Shown here: piece after piece, positions 1 through 8,293 of the stretch
How positions within the stretch are numbered: position 1 is the stretch's first letter
How the letters are laid out: each line of letters begins with the position of its first letter
DNA from: Ignavibacteriaceae bacterium
Lineage (GTDB): Bacteria; Bacteroidota; Ignavibacteria; Ignavibacteriales; Ignavibacteriaceae
Length of the DNA stretch: 36,546 nucleotides
Direction: 5' to 3'
NCBI GenBank assembly: GCA_014860115.1
Contig: JACZKK010000012.1
Span: forward strand, 1-36,546
The notes under the pieces: generated by a model
Databases searched by the model: none
The model's input: only the letters and a program-made list of their open reading frames with translations
What the model was told of the DNA's origin: nothing
Program-made: the position numbers and the translations under genes

Positions 1-1461
1 AAAAATCTAAGCCCCGAAAAATTTATTTTACTCAAGCAAGATCTTTTAGTCAAAGCTATAGTCTCTTCTTCAGTCTCATACACATTCGATGAACTAAGAA
101 AGAAAGTATTAAGCACTGCCGGATACCTTCAGAAGCAAAATATTTCTGACGGAGATCGTGTTGGAATTATTGGTCAGAATGATGTTGATTTTGTAATAAA
201 TATTTTAGCTCTGTGGCAAATTTCTGCTGTTCCTGTTCCACTAAATAACAGATTGACAGAGACAGAAATCGGGGAACAACTCTTGTCAGCAAACTGCTCG
301 TCACTGCTGGTTCAAAATGAATTTTATGAAAAAGTAAAAAGTTCATCAAAAAAAAATATTAACTACCCGTTTTTTGCAGATTACAATAATTCTTTTTCAG
401 GAAGAGATAAACTGGATGTAAATGATGCAGCCGTGATTATTTTCACTTCAGGTTCTACAAATAAATCCAAAGGCATAATTCTTTCTTTCAATAGTTTGTA
501 CAATAGCACACTTGGCAGTAATCAATTGCTGCGATACACACGCAGTGATCGCTGGATGGCGAGTCTTCCTTTTTATCACATCGGAGGATTTTCAATTATC
601 ACCAGATCACTTCTTTTTGGAATTCCACTAATAATTCCAGATTCCTTTTCCACGGAAGTACTGGCGGAATCATTAAGCAAGTGGCAGCCGACTTTTATCT
701 CCCTTGTCGCCGCACAGCTTAAGAAATTAGTCGATGAAAACATCTCCCCAAATCATGAGCTAAAAAATTGTTTAATCGGAGGCGGATTTTCAGATATAGA
801 AATAATCAAAAAAGCATATGACCTCGGCTGGCCTGTGAATATTGTTTATGGTTCAACTGAGACTTCTTCGTTCGTTACTGCACTTTTAAAAGATGAAATT
901 TTATTCAAAGCGAATTCCGTTGGTCGCGCTGTCCCCACAAATAAAATCCTGATCACTGATAATGAAGAAAACGAACTTAAGCCATTTGAAATCGGTGAAA
1001 TTGTTGTTCAATCTAATGCCCTTATGTCAGGCTATGTCAATGAAGATGAAACTAAAGGAGTAATTAAAAACGGAATTTATCATACAGGTGATATCGGTTT
1101 TCTTGATGAAGATGGTTTCCTGTTCATAGAAGGAAGAAAGAATTTTTTAATTTCGACGGGAGGAGAAAATGTTAATCCGATTGAAGTTGAGAAAGCTTTA
1201 CTTAAACATCCTTTCATTGAAGAAGCTGCAGTATTTCCATTGAAAGACAATGAATGGGGAGAAATAATAGCTGCTGCAATTGTGATAAAAAGTAAATCGG
1301 TTCACCTTTCCTATGATGAACTTAAAATATTTCTTCAGGAAAGAATTTCCAGCTTCAAAATCCCAAAAAAGGTTTTCTTTGAAGATCAGTTACCTAAAAC
1401 GGAACTAGGTAAAGTAGAAAAAGATAAACTGATTAGTCGTTATAAATTAACATCTCTCTGA
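1..1461 (+). CDS. menE: o-succinylbenzoate-CoA ligase-like AMP-forming acyl-CoA synthetase (5' truncated by window)
   Basis: An ANL-superfamily adenylate-forming ligase, open in frame from the first base, so the true start lies outside the window. About 486 residues are visible. The phosphate-binding loop reads FTSGSTNKSKG (about visible residues 149-159). It is followed by YGSTETSS, the YHTGDIG Asp motif, the hinge region with EGRKNFLISTGGENVNP, and a C-terminal PKTELGKV carrying the catalytic Lys. MenE activates o-succinylbenzoate to its CoA thioester in menaquinone synthesis. I favour MenE over another acyl-CoA ligase because a hotdog thioesterase lies next to it and a menC-type gene lies at 30234. 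Sequence alone does not fix the substrate. Its 3' end overlaps the convergent thioesterase gene by 22 bases. Confidence 0.72.
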   Translation, partial: KNLSPEKFILLKQDLLVKAIVSSSVSYTFDELRKKVLSTAGYLQKQNISDGDRVGIIGQNDVDFVINILALWQISAVPVPLNNRLTETEIGEQLLSANCSSLLVQNEFYEKVKSSSKKNINYPFFADYNNSFSGRDKLDVNDAAVIIFTSGSTNKSKGIILSFNSLYNSTLGSNQLLRYTRSDRWMASLPFYHIGGFSIITRSLLFGIPLIIPDSFSTEVLAESLSKWQPTFISLVAAQLKKLVDENISPNHELKNCLIGGGFSDIEIIKKAYDLGWPVNIVYGSTETSSFVTALLKDEILFKANSVGRAVPTNKILITDNEENELKPFEIGEIVVQSNALMSGYVNEDETKGVIKNGIYHTGDIGFLDEDGFLFIEGRKNFLISTGGENVNPIEVEKALLKHPFIEEAAVFPLKDNEWGEIIAAAIVIKSKSVHLSYDELKIFLQERISSFKIPKKVFFEDQLPKTELGKVEKDKLISRYKLTSL

Positions 1462-1853
1462 TGGGATTCCAGACCTTTCACAATCTCTTCGTAAATAGGA
1501 ATCTTCACCCATCTCTTCTTATCAACAAAAACATGAACTGTCCTTGCTTTTGCCGCAAGCTCACCTGATTTATCGATCCACTCGTAAGTCAACTCGAATG
1601 AATTTTCTTTTCTGAGTGTAACTGTCAGATTAATTGAAACAGTTTCCCCCGCTCTTAAAGGTTTGAAGTAAGCTCCATCTGTTTTTATAATCGGAACAAC
1701 AAACTCATCGTTAATCCAGTAATTCTTTTTCAAATTGAAGCTGTTGATCATTTCCTCGTAAACGGAGTGGCTGATTTCAAAAAGTTTTGCGTAAAATAAT
1801 ATTCCTGCAGGATCGCAGTCATAAAAGTTAATTTTTCTTTTTATAGTAAACAT
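1440..1853 (-). CDS. 4-hydroxybenzoyl-CoA thioesterase-family hotdog protein, possible DHNA-CoA thioesterase
   Basis: A 137-residue single-domain hotdog thioesterase. Near the N-terminus it has FYDCDPAGILFY, the 4HBT signature; the Asp of DPAG is the catalytic residue in the Pseudomonas-type enzymes. The pattern RINFYDCDPAG..YAKLFE is also seen in 1,4-dihydroxy-2-naphthoyl-CoA hydrolases (MenI). Since the convergent neighbour looks like MenE, a role in releasing DHNA in menaquinone synthesis is a reasonable inference. A general acyl-CoA (YbgC-like) thioesterase is the alternative. The length is normal for the family and no signal peptide is present, so it is cytoplasmic. The start ATG at 1853 gives a full-length domain. 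Confidence 0.75.
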   Translation of the reverse strand: MFTIKRKINFYDCDPAGILFYAKLFEISHSVYEEMINSFNLKKNYWINDEFVVPIIKTDGAYFKPLRAGETVSINLTVTLRKENSFELTYEWIDKSGELAAKARTVHVFVDKKRWVKIPIYEEIVKGLESHQRDVNL

Positions 1854-2060
1854 ATTTAGTGCCCAATCTACCCTTTCTTGTTTTGCTTAATTTTGTCAGA
1901 AATTACACTCAAAATTCTATCCTTTAAGTGATAGGGTGTTCGAGTCGTTTTAATCTACTTATTTATATATTTTATTTTTGATGGGATAAAAATTATCAAT
2001 TTGACTTATAAGTTCAAATTGAAGTACTTTACTTTTATAAAACAAAATCAAAAAGTAAGA

Positions 2061-2474
2061 ATGCATAAGACAGAATCTCAAAGTGTGAAGCTGCCTGGAA
2101 TTTATCGCTACTTGTATTTCATTAGTGGTGTACTTTTAGTGGCAATTGGTGTAATAGGTATATTTCTGCCAATACTTCCCACAACCATCTTTCTGATACT
2201 TGCTTCTGCCTGCTTCATAAAAAGTTCACCTCAAGCAAATGAATGGTTAAGGAATCATAAAATACTTGGGATGTATATAAAGAATTATCAGGATAAGTCA
2301 GGATTAACAATTAAGTCAAAGATTTTTAACATTACATTAGTGTGGATTATGATTTCAGCTTCTGCAATATTTTTTACTGAGCTTTGGTACATTCGATTGC
2401 TTTTACTCGCAATAGCAGTTGGTATAACTATTCATCTGCTAATGGTGAAGACTAAAAAAATTAAATCATCTTAA
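2061..2474 (+). CDS. DUF454 (YbaN-like) small inner-membrane protein
   Basis: The family signature is clear: G-I-F-L-P-I-L-P-T-T followed by FLILASACFIKSSP, then WLRNHKILGMYIKNY. With the ATG at 2061 the protein has 137 residues. There is a hairpin of hydrophobic segments in the N-terminal half (about residues 15-55) and two more helices at the C-terminus, ending in a basic KTKKIK tail. A TTG at 2001 would add 20 polar residues and fits the family poorly, so I chose 2061. The family's function is not established. The 3' end overlaps the convergent nitrilase gene by 14 bases. Confidence 0.8.
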   Translation: MHKTESQSVKLPGIYRYLYFISGVLLVAIGVIGIFLPILPTTIFLILASACFIKSSPQANEWLRNHKILGMYIKNYQDKSGLTIKSKIFNITLVWIMISASAIFFTELWYIRLLLLAIAVGITIHLLMVKTKKIKSS

Positions 2475-3219
2475 TATCATCCAAAAAAGGAAACTTTGTT
2501 CTGACTTCACTCACATAATTCTTATCCAAATCAACGATTATAATTTTTTCTTCATTCTCAACCGCCATAATTTCTTTTCCCATCGGATCGAATACACTGC
2601 TGAAACCAACATAATTTAACTTTGGATCCTTCCCTACTCTGTTAATTCCAGCTACGTAACACTGATTTTCAATTGCACGAGCCTTCAACAAAGTTCGCCA
2701 ATGTTCAATTCTCGTATCTGGCCAGTTAGCTATGTTAACAATCAGGTGTGTTCTTTTCTTCCCATATTTTCTGTACAGCTCAGGGAATCGTAAATCGTAA
2801 CAAATCGTTAATCCTATTTTCCAATTTTTTATTTTTGTTGATGCTGGCTTAACTCCAGCGTAATAATTTTCATTTTCGCCTGAATACGAAAAGGGGTGAA
2901 CTTTTCTGTAAAGTTTTACGAGATTTCCATCTGGTTTAATATGGATGAGAGTATTGTAATTACGTTTGTCTCGTCGTTCAATAATTCCTGCAAATATGTT
3001 TGCAGCTTTTTCTTTTGCAATTGAAGAAAAAAATCTGAACGAATTCCCTTGAATTGTTTCGGACATTTCCTTCGACTTCATCGTGAATCCGGTGAGAGTC
3101 ATTTCTGGGAAAACAAACAGTTCTACTCCAACAACTTTTTCGATCATTGAAAGAATTTTTTGCTTGTTAGCATCCTTGTCTTCCCAGGCCGGGCTATATT
3201 GAACTAATGCAATTTTCAT
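2461..3219 (-). CDS. Nitrilase-superfamily amidohydrolase, omega-amidase (YafV/NIT2) type
   Basis: A 252-residue cytoplasmic carbon-nitrogen hydrolase with the Glu-Lys-Cys triad in place: E39 in FPEMTLTGF, K106 in YRKVHPF and C140 in ICYDLRFPELYR. The Cys context (CYDLRFPE) and the short length fit the omega-amidase branch. That branch hydrolyses 2-oxoglutaramate or 2-oxosuccinamate and takes part in repair of transaminase by-products and methionine salvage. The exact substrate is inferred from branch motifs. It is divergent from asd with 67 bases between the starts. The start ATG at 3219 gives the canonical MKIALVQ beta strand. Confidence 0.85.
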   Translation of the reverse strand: MKIALVQYSPAWEDKDANKQKILSMIEKVVGVELFVFPEMTLTGFTMKSKEMSETIQGNSFRFFSSIAKEKAANIFAGIIERRDKRNYNTLIHIKPDGNLVKLYRKVHPFSYSGENENYYAGVKPASTKIKNWKIGLTICYDLRFPELYRKYGKKRTHLIVNIANWPDTRIEHWRTLLKARAIENQCYVAGINRVGKDPKLNYVGFSSVFDPMGKEIMAVENEEKIIIVDLDKNYVSEVRTKFPFLDDIKMI

Positions 3220-3286
3220 ATCATCCGATTGACATTATTTATTATCTTATGTGTCATTAAAATAATAAATATTTAACGAATTAGAT

Positions 3287-4334
3287 TTGAGTAAAGCCGA
3301 AGTAAAAATCCCTGTAGCAATACTGGGAGCAACAGGAAGCGTTGGCCAAAAGTTTGTTGAATTGCTTTCAAATCATCCGGTTTGAAGTTACTGAACTCTG
3401 CGCTTCAGATAAATCAACGGGAAAAGAGTATAAAGATGCTGTTGATTGGTTTCTTCCTTCTTCTATTCCTGAACGTGTCGGAGAAATGCTTGTACAAAAA
3501 TGTGAACCGACATTAAAATCTAAAATCATCTTTTCGGGATTGGATTCAAACGTAGCAGGAGAAGTTGAAACTGAATTTGCAAAAGCAGGATACAAAGTAA
3601 TTTCCAACTCAAAAAATCACAGAATGGATGTGGACGTACCACTTCTGATTCCCGAAGTAAATCCCGATCATCTTGCATTAATAAAAATTCAGAAATATGG
3701 CGATGGCTGTATTGTAACAAATCCAAATTGCTCAGTCATTGGGCTTGTCCTTGCACTGAAACCGTTATTGGATAATTTTGGTATTGAGGCTGTAAATGTG
3801 GTAACTATGCAGGCAATTTCTGGTGCTGGACATCCACGAGTTGTAAAACTTGATATTGAAGATAATGTTATTCCTTATATCAAAGACGAGGAACCAAAAG
3901 TAGAAATTGAACCGTTGAAAATTTTAGGAATTTTGAGAGATAACAAAATAATTTTCGGCGATTTTAAAGTTAGTGCTCAATGCAACAGAGTTAACGTCAC
4001 CGATGGGCACACAGAATGTGTTCAGGTGAATCTTAAAAGGAAAACTTCGGTCGATGAAATAATAAAAATCTGGGAAAACTTTGAATCTGAGACTCAGAAA
4101 CTAAAACTTCCCTTAGCACCAGTGCGACCTATACACTATAGTGAAGATGACGCCTTCCCTCAACCTAAACACCAGCGTGATGCTGATAAAGGCATGGCTG
4201 TTTCAATTGGAAGGCTTCGTAAAGATAAAATATTTGATTTCAGTTTTGTGATCCTCTCACATAATACTGTAAGAGGAGCTGCTGGTGGAGCGATTCTTTG
4301 CGCCGAACTTATGAAAGCAAAAGGCATCATTTAG
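3287..4334 (+). pseudogene. asd: Aspartate-semialdehyde dehydrogenase, broken by a 2-base deletion
   Basis: Asd reduces aspartyl phosphate to aspartate semialdehyde, the branch point to lysine, threonine and methionine. The N-terminal Rossmann segment ([19 protein letters not shown]) starts at TTG 3287 and runs in one frame to HP at 3374-3379, then hits TGA at 3383. The rest (FEVTELCAS...) continues in another frame from 3381 to the stop at 4334. The family has HPWFE here, and restoring two bases (TG) between 3379 and 3380 would recreate it, giving 349 residues. Key residues are otherwise intact: NPNCS with the catalytic Cys (about 149 after repair) and the CNR..DGHTE segment with the catalytic His (about 241). 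The rest of the gene shows no decay, so a sequencing or assembly error is as likely as a real mutation. It belongs to the archaeal/fungal-type Asd group by motif. Confidence 0.88.
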
Positions 4335-4399
4335 CCATTTCTCTCTGCTGGAATTGCCTCGATTGTAAAACGATTTAGTTTTATATTTGATTAGAAATT

Positions 4400-5899
4400 A
4401 TGCGTTCCCCTGTTAAATCAAAAAAAATATCTGCAGCAAATAAACCAGCTAAATCAGAATCGATGAGTGATATTCCATTATTTGGATTTGACCTGTTTGA
4501 TTCCCTGCCTGATATGTATTTCCTTCTCGATGCAAACGGAGAAATTCTTAAGCTGAATAATAAATCTGATGAAATTATTAAGTCCAATTTAAAATCTACT
4601 CCCACCAATTTTCTTGACCTGGTTGATTTGTGCAATCGTGAAGGAGTTAATAATATTTTTTTTCAGTGTCTGAGTTTTGGAAAGACAACAGAAATTGAAA
4701 CTCAGTTCCTGCTTGAAAAAAAGGAAATTGATGTAAGAATATCATTTGCATTTCATAAGTTCCATATTGACGGAAAGAAGATTGAGTATGTTTTTACTGT
4801 CGTAAAAGATATCACCGAGGAAAAGACCAAAGAAATAGAACTTCAGCGATTTTTCAACATTGTTGAGAGCAGTCTAAATCCTATTTTGATTACCGATTTA
4901 CATGGAAAAATGATATATGTTAACCCGGCATTTGTGAAAGCCAGTGGTTTTAACAAGGAGGAATTGATTGGTAAAAATCCCAGAATCTTTGGAAGCGGGA
5001 AACTCAACAAAAAATTCTGGGATAAAATGTGGCAGACAATTTCCAGTGGCAAAGTTTGGTTCGGAGAGGTCGAAGATCGTAAAAAGAGCGGCGAACCATT
5101 TTACACGCAGCTTTTAATATCCCCTATCTTTGATAAGGATGATAAGGTAACCGGTTACTTTGGAATTCATCGTGATCTAAGTGAAAAGCGAACTCTTGAG
5201 AAACAATTAATCCATACCCAAAAAATGGAAAGCATCGGTACTTTAGCCGCCGGTATAGCTCACGAAGTTGGTAATCCTCTTGCTTCAATTTCGGCATTGG
5301 TTCAAGTTGCGCAAAGAAGCACTGAAGATATCTTCATCAAAGAAAAATTGGATCTTGTTAAAAGTCAGGTAACTAGAATATCTAAAATTATCCGAGATCT
5401 TGTTGATTTTTCTAGACCTTCAAATTTTGAACTTCAAAGAGTTAATATTAACGAGTGCCTGAAAGAATCCATTGAAATAACAAAGGTGGGAACTAAAGCA
5501 AAGACAATTGAATTTGATGTAAAGCTCAGTGACGATGTACCCAATCTTCCACTTGTAGCTGACCAGCTTGAACAGGTATTTGTCAATATTCTTTTAAATG
5601 CAGTTGATGCTATAAATGAAGTTAAAGAAGATAAGAAAGAAAAAAGAATAAGCATTGAGTCTGCATTTTCACGGGAAGAAATTATTATCACTTTCAAAGA
5701 TACTGGCAGCGGTATAAGTGAAGAAAACATTACCAAAATATTTGAACCATTTTTCACAACAAAGTCTCAGGGAAGAGGAACAGGTTTGGGTTTGTGGGTC
5801 AGCTACGGAATAATTAAAAGTTTCCAGGGCAAATTGGAAGTTCAAAGCAATACTGGGATGGGAACTACTTTTACAATAAAGCTTCCTGTGGAAAAATAA
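4400..5899 (+). CDS. PAS-domain sensor histidine kinase, NtrB-like
   Basis: A soluble 499-residue kinase with no membrane segment. The order is: a degenerate PAS domain (about 30-135), a second PAS/PAC domain (about 150-262, with IYVNPAFVKASGF and the PAC end YFGIHRDLSEKR), HisKA with H288 in AGIAHEVGNPLASI, and HATPase_c. The ATPase domain shows the N box (NILLNAVDAI, about 397-405), G1 DTGSGIS (434-440), the F box FEPFFTTK and G2 GRGTGLGL (458-465). It should phosphorylate the NtrC-type regulator 15 bases downstream, with which it is surely cotranscribed. The cytoplasmic PAS domains suggest an internal cue such as redox state or a ligand; no haem- or flavin-binding residue can be named. An alternative start is Met22 (4463). 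Confidence 0.9.
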   Translation: MRSPVKSKKISAANKPAKSESMSDIPLFGFDLFDSLPDMYFLLDANGEILKLNNKSDEIIKSNLKSTPTNFLDLVDLCNREGVNNIFFQCLSFGKTTEIETQFLLEKKEIDVRISFAFHKFHIDGKKIEYVFTVVKDITEEKTKEIELQRFFNIVESSLNPILITDLHGKMIYVNPAFVKASGFNKEELIGKNPRIFGSGKLNKKFWDKMWQTISSGKVWFGEVEDRKKSGEPFYTQLLISPIFDKDDKVTGYFGIHRDLSEKRTLEKQLIHTQKMESIGTLAAGIAHEVGNPLASISALVQVAQRSTEDIFIKEKLDLVKSQVTRISKIIRDLVDFSRPSNFELQRVNINECLKESIEITKVGTKAKTIEFDVKLSDDVPNLPLVADQLEQVFVNILLNAVDAINEVKEDKKEKRISIESAFSREEIIITFKDTGSGISEENITKIFEPFFTTKSQGRGTGLGLWVSYGIIKSFQGKLEVQSNTGMGTTFTIKLPVEK

Positions 5900-5914
5900 T
5901 AGAAGGAGTCTAAA

Positions 5915-7270
5915 ATGACTGAAAGAATTTTGGTAGTTGATGATGAAGATATAATTCGCGAATCACTATCATTCATTTTAAGAAAAGAAAAATACGAAGT
6001 TGAAGAAGCAGCAAACGGAAAAATTGCTTTTGAAATGCTTAAAGAATCTTCCTATGATTTAGTAATTACAGATCTGGAAATGCCAGTGATGAAAGGCATT
6101 GAACTGCTTGATGAAATCAGGAAAATAAATCTGCAGACAAATACTATTGTGATAACAGCTTATGGTTCTATGGAAACTGCTATCGCTGCCTTACGAAGTG
6201 GTGCCAGTGATTATATTTTGAAACCTGTAGAGTTTGATGAGCTTCTAATAAAAGTTAAAAAGCTTTTTGAAGTTCGTGATCTTCATCTTGAAAACAGGAT
6301 TCTCCGAAGAGAACTGCAGCGCGATTACGATTACACTAACATAATTGGTAAAAGCCAGGCAATAGCACAAATATTTGATATGATAAAAGCTGTTGCAGAT
6401 ACGGATAGCACGGTCTTAATTTCCGGAAATAGCGGTACTGGTAAAGAGCTTGTTGCCAAAGCACTGCATTACAATTCAAAAAGATCGAACAAACCCTTCA
6501 TCGCATTAAACTGCGGAGCTATATCTGAAAATCTGATTGAAAGTGAATTATTTGGACATAAAAAAGGCGCATTCACGGGAGCAATTAGCGACAAAGATGG
6601 TTTCATCAAAGCAGCAGAGGGTGGAACTTTATTCCTTGATGAAATAAGTGAAATGCCGCCGCAGCTTCAGGTTAAACTTTTAAGAGCAATACAGGAAAAA
6701 GAATATACTCCTGTTGGGACAACTGTTTCACTTCCTGTAAACGTTAGATTCATAGCTTCTACAAACAGAAACCTTATGGAGTACGTTAACCAGGAAAAAT
6801 TCAGAGAGGATTTGTTCTACAGACTAAACGTTGTAGATATTCATTTACCTTCTCTCAAGGAACGCGAAGGTGACATTTCATTGCTGGCTGATTTTTTTCT
6901 TGACAAATACAGAAAGCAGATGAACAAAAACATTAAAGGCATCTCCAATGATGCTATGAGAGCTTTAATGAATCACGAATGGAAAGGTGAGATAAGAGAA
7001 CTTGAGAATGTTATTGAAAGGGCAGTAATTTTTTGTAATGAAGATTTCATTAACGTAAAAAACCTTCCCGCACAGTTCCAGTCAGATACTGAGCCTTCAG
7101 ATTATTCACCTTCAGGCTCACTTGATGAATCTGTAAAAAGGTTTGAGAAAGAAATTATAATCCGGGCACTGGAAGCTAATGAATTCAATAAAGAGAAGAC
7201 CGCCGATGCTTTGCAGGTTGGGCTATCAACACTCTATCGGAAAATGAAAGAATTGGATATCCAGATCTGA
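5915..7270 (+). CDS. NtrC-family sigma-54-dependent response regulator
   Basis: A 451-residue protein. The receiver domain (1-120) has the acidic pocket DDED, the phospho-acceptor D53 (ITDLEMP) and K103. The AAA+ sigma-54 activator domain (about 142-370) has Walker A GNSGTGKE (171-178), the sigma-54-contacting GAFTGA loop (218-223) and Walker B GGTLFLDE. The C-terminal Fis-type helix-turn-helix ends in [18 protein letters not shown]. It therefore activates sigma-54 promoters after phosphorylation, presumably by the kinase just upstream. A good Shine-Dalgarno (AAGGAG) precedes the ATG. Its targets are unknown. The cytochrome cluster 650 bases downstream is the obvious candidate, and a weak -24/-12-like sequence lies before it. 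Confidence 0.93.
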   Translation: MTERILVVDDEDIIRESLSFILRKEKYEVEEAANGKIAFEMLKESSYDLVITDLEMPVMKGIELLDEIRKINLQTNTIVITAYGSMETAIAALRSGASDYILKPVEFDELLIKVKKLFEVRDLHLENRILRRELQRDYDYTNIIGKSQAIAQIFDMIKAVADTDSTVLISGNSGTGKELVAKALHYNSKRSNKPFIALNCGAISENLIESELFGHKKGAFTGAISDKDGFIKAAEGGTLFLDEISEMPPQLQVKLLRAIQEKEYTPVGTTVSLPVNVRFIASTNRNLMEYVNQEKFREDLFYRLNVVDIHLPSLKEREGDISLLADFFLDKYRKQMNKNIKGISNDAMRALMNHEWKGEIRELENVIERAVIFCNEDFINVKNLPAQFQSDTEPSDYSPSGSLDESVKRFEKEIIIRALEANEFNKEKTADALQVGLSTLYRKMKELDIQI

Positions 7271-7300
7271 TGCTTTTTGATGTAACCAAATTTTAATGCG

Positions 7301-7714
7301 ATGGATGACATGATAATCAGCGATGATAAAACAAAACTTGATATTGTGTTAATTCATAATTTTCTCACAACATCCTACTGGGCAGTAGGAAGAAAAATTG
7401 AAGAAGTAAAAAAATCAATTGAACATTCCATTTGTTTCGGGGTTTACGAAGATGGTAAGCAAATTGGCTTTGCAAGAATTGTAACTGATTACACAGTGAT
7501 AGCATACCTCATGGATGTATTTATTCTTGAAGAATACAGAGGTAAGGGATTTTCTAAATTGCTTCTCAAAAGAATTTTTGAGGATGAAAGATTCAAGAGA
7601 GTTAAGAAGTGGATGCTAGCAACAAAAGATGCTCACTCTCTATATGCCCAATTTGGATTTGGCGGGATAAAAAATCCTGACCGCCTGATGGAAAAAATTG
7701 TCCTCAGAAAATAA
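7301..7714 (+). CDS. GNAT-family N-acetyltransferase
   Basis: A 137-residue single-domain acetyltransferase. Motif A, with the acetyl-CoA pyrophosphate loop, is VFILEEYRGKGFSKLLL, and a C-terminal YAQFGFGG matches the family's motif B region. The N-terminal stretch SYWAVGRKIEEVKKSI..CFGVY is characteristic of a common uncharacterised bacterial subgroup of about 140 residues. The substrate is unknown. It follows the regulator gene by 30 bases on the same strand and is followed by a hairpin terminator, so it probably ends the kinase/regulator transcript. Two nearby in-frame ATGs (7301 and 7310) are possible starts. Confidence 0.85.
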   Translation: MDDMIISDDKTKLDIVLIHNFLTTSYWAVGRKIEEVKKSIEHSICFGVYEDGKQIGFARIVTDYTVIAYLMDVFILEEYRGKGFSKLLLKRIFEDERFKRVKKWMLATKDAHSLYAQFGFGGIKNPDRLMEKIVLRK

Positions 7715-7773
7715 TTAACTAGAGAAAAAACATTAGATATATTTCTAAATTATGCGAATTTTAAGCTTTTTAA

Positions 7774-7798
7774 CTTCTCATAACCGAGAAGATTTTTT
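7774..7798 (+). terminator. Rho-independent terminator after the kinase/regulator/GNAT transcript
   Basis: CTTCTC, a six-base loop and GAGAAG form a perfect 6-bp stem, followed at once by a run of six T (7793-7798). It lies 60 bases after the GNAT stop. It separates that transcript from the cytochrome genes, which implies that the cytochrome cluster has its own promoter between 7799 and 7914. Confidence 0.65.
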
Positions 7799-7839
7799 AA
7801 GTTTGATTGGCTTCTATACACTTTCTCAACACTATGTAG

Positions 7840-7855
7840 TGGTATTGTCTTTGTT
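7840..7855 (+). promoter_or_regulatory. Weak sigma-54-like -24/-12 candidate upstream of the cytochrome cluster
   Basis: TGGTATTGTCTTTGTT matches the -24 part (TGGYAY) and the TTG of the -12 part of the sigma-54 consensus with correct spacing. It has GT instead of the important GC at -12. The predicted start of transcription would lie near 7866, about 50 bases before the first cytochrome gene. The match alone is weak; the reason to list it is the NtrC-type activator directly upstream. Confidence 0.25.
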
Positions 7856-7914
7856 AGTAATTAGCAACTAATATTCATTATAGATCAATAACTCAAATCT
7901 AAAAGGGTCATAAA

Positions 7915-8265
7915 ATGAAAAACACATTCTTCTTTATTTTATTTATCTCTACAATAGTTGCATTATTTGCTTTTGCATTTTCATTTTCGCAGAGTCAGGA
8001 TCTGGACGGCAAGCAAATATTTATTGACAGCAAGTGCAACAACTGTCATACAGTAACTTCTATGGAAATTACTTCGAAAAAGGATGATGCAACCGATTTA
8101 TCGAATGCCAGCACAATTGGAGATATGCCTTTAATGAAATCCTACCTCTTAAAAGAAGCGAAGATTAACGATCAGGATCATAAAGTAAAATTTAAAGGAT
8201 CTGAAGCAGAACTTGATGCATTGGTTAACTGGCTGCTTACATTAAAGACAGAGGCTGAAGGTTAA
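7915..8265 (+). CDS. Small periplasmic monohaem cytochrome c
   Basis: A 116-residue class I-type cytochrome c. A signal peptide (hydrophobic residues about 4-24) is followed by DGKQIFIDSKCNNCHTV with the single CXXCH at 41-45. Further on are a Met-containing segment (GDMPLMKSYL) and a C-terminal amphipathic helix (ELDALVNWLLTLK) typical of the fold. The Met of MPLM is the likely distal ligand. A good ribosome site (AAAAGGG) precedes the ATG. It opens a co-directional series of electron-transfer genes, 28 bases ahead of the 13-haem cytochrome. It is most simply read as a periplasmic electron shuttle for those complexes. Confidence 0.88.
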   Translation: MKNTFFFILFISTIVALFAFAFSFSQSQDLDGKQIFIDSKCNNCHTVTSMEITSKKDDATDLSNASTIGDMPLMKSYLLKEAKINDQDHKVKFKGSEAELDALVNWLLTLKTEAEG

Positions 8266-8293
8266 GTTTTAAGTCAATATATATATCTTTTAA

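Noticed and set aside
1905..1945. Small hairpin CTATC/GATAG between the thioesterase and DUF454 genes
   Set aside because: The stem is only five AT-rich pairs with a long loop and no T-run, so it is not distinguishable from chance.
3342..3380. TTG at 3342 as the true start of asd
   Set aside because: It would remove the nucleotide-binding GATGSVG segment, which is present in the other frame from 3287; a frameshift explains the data better.
4363..4389. Possible Bacteroidota-type promoter (TTG and TATATTTG) before the kinase gene
   Set aside because: The -7-like TATATTTG fits, but the spacing to either upstream TTG (16 or 25 bases) is off and the start of transcription would be almost at the start codon.
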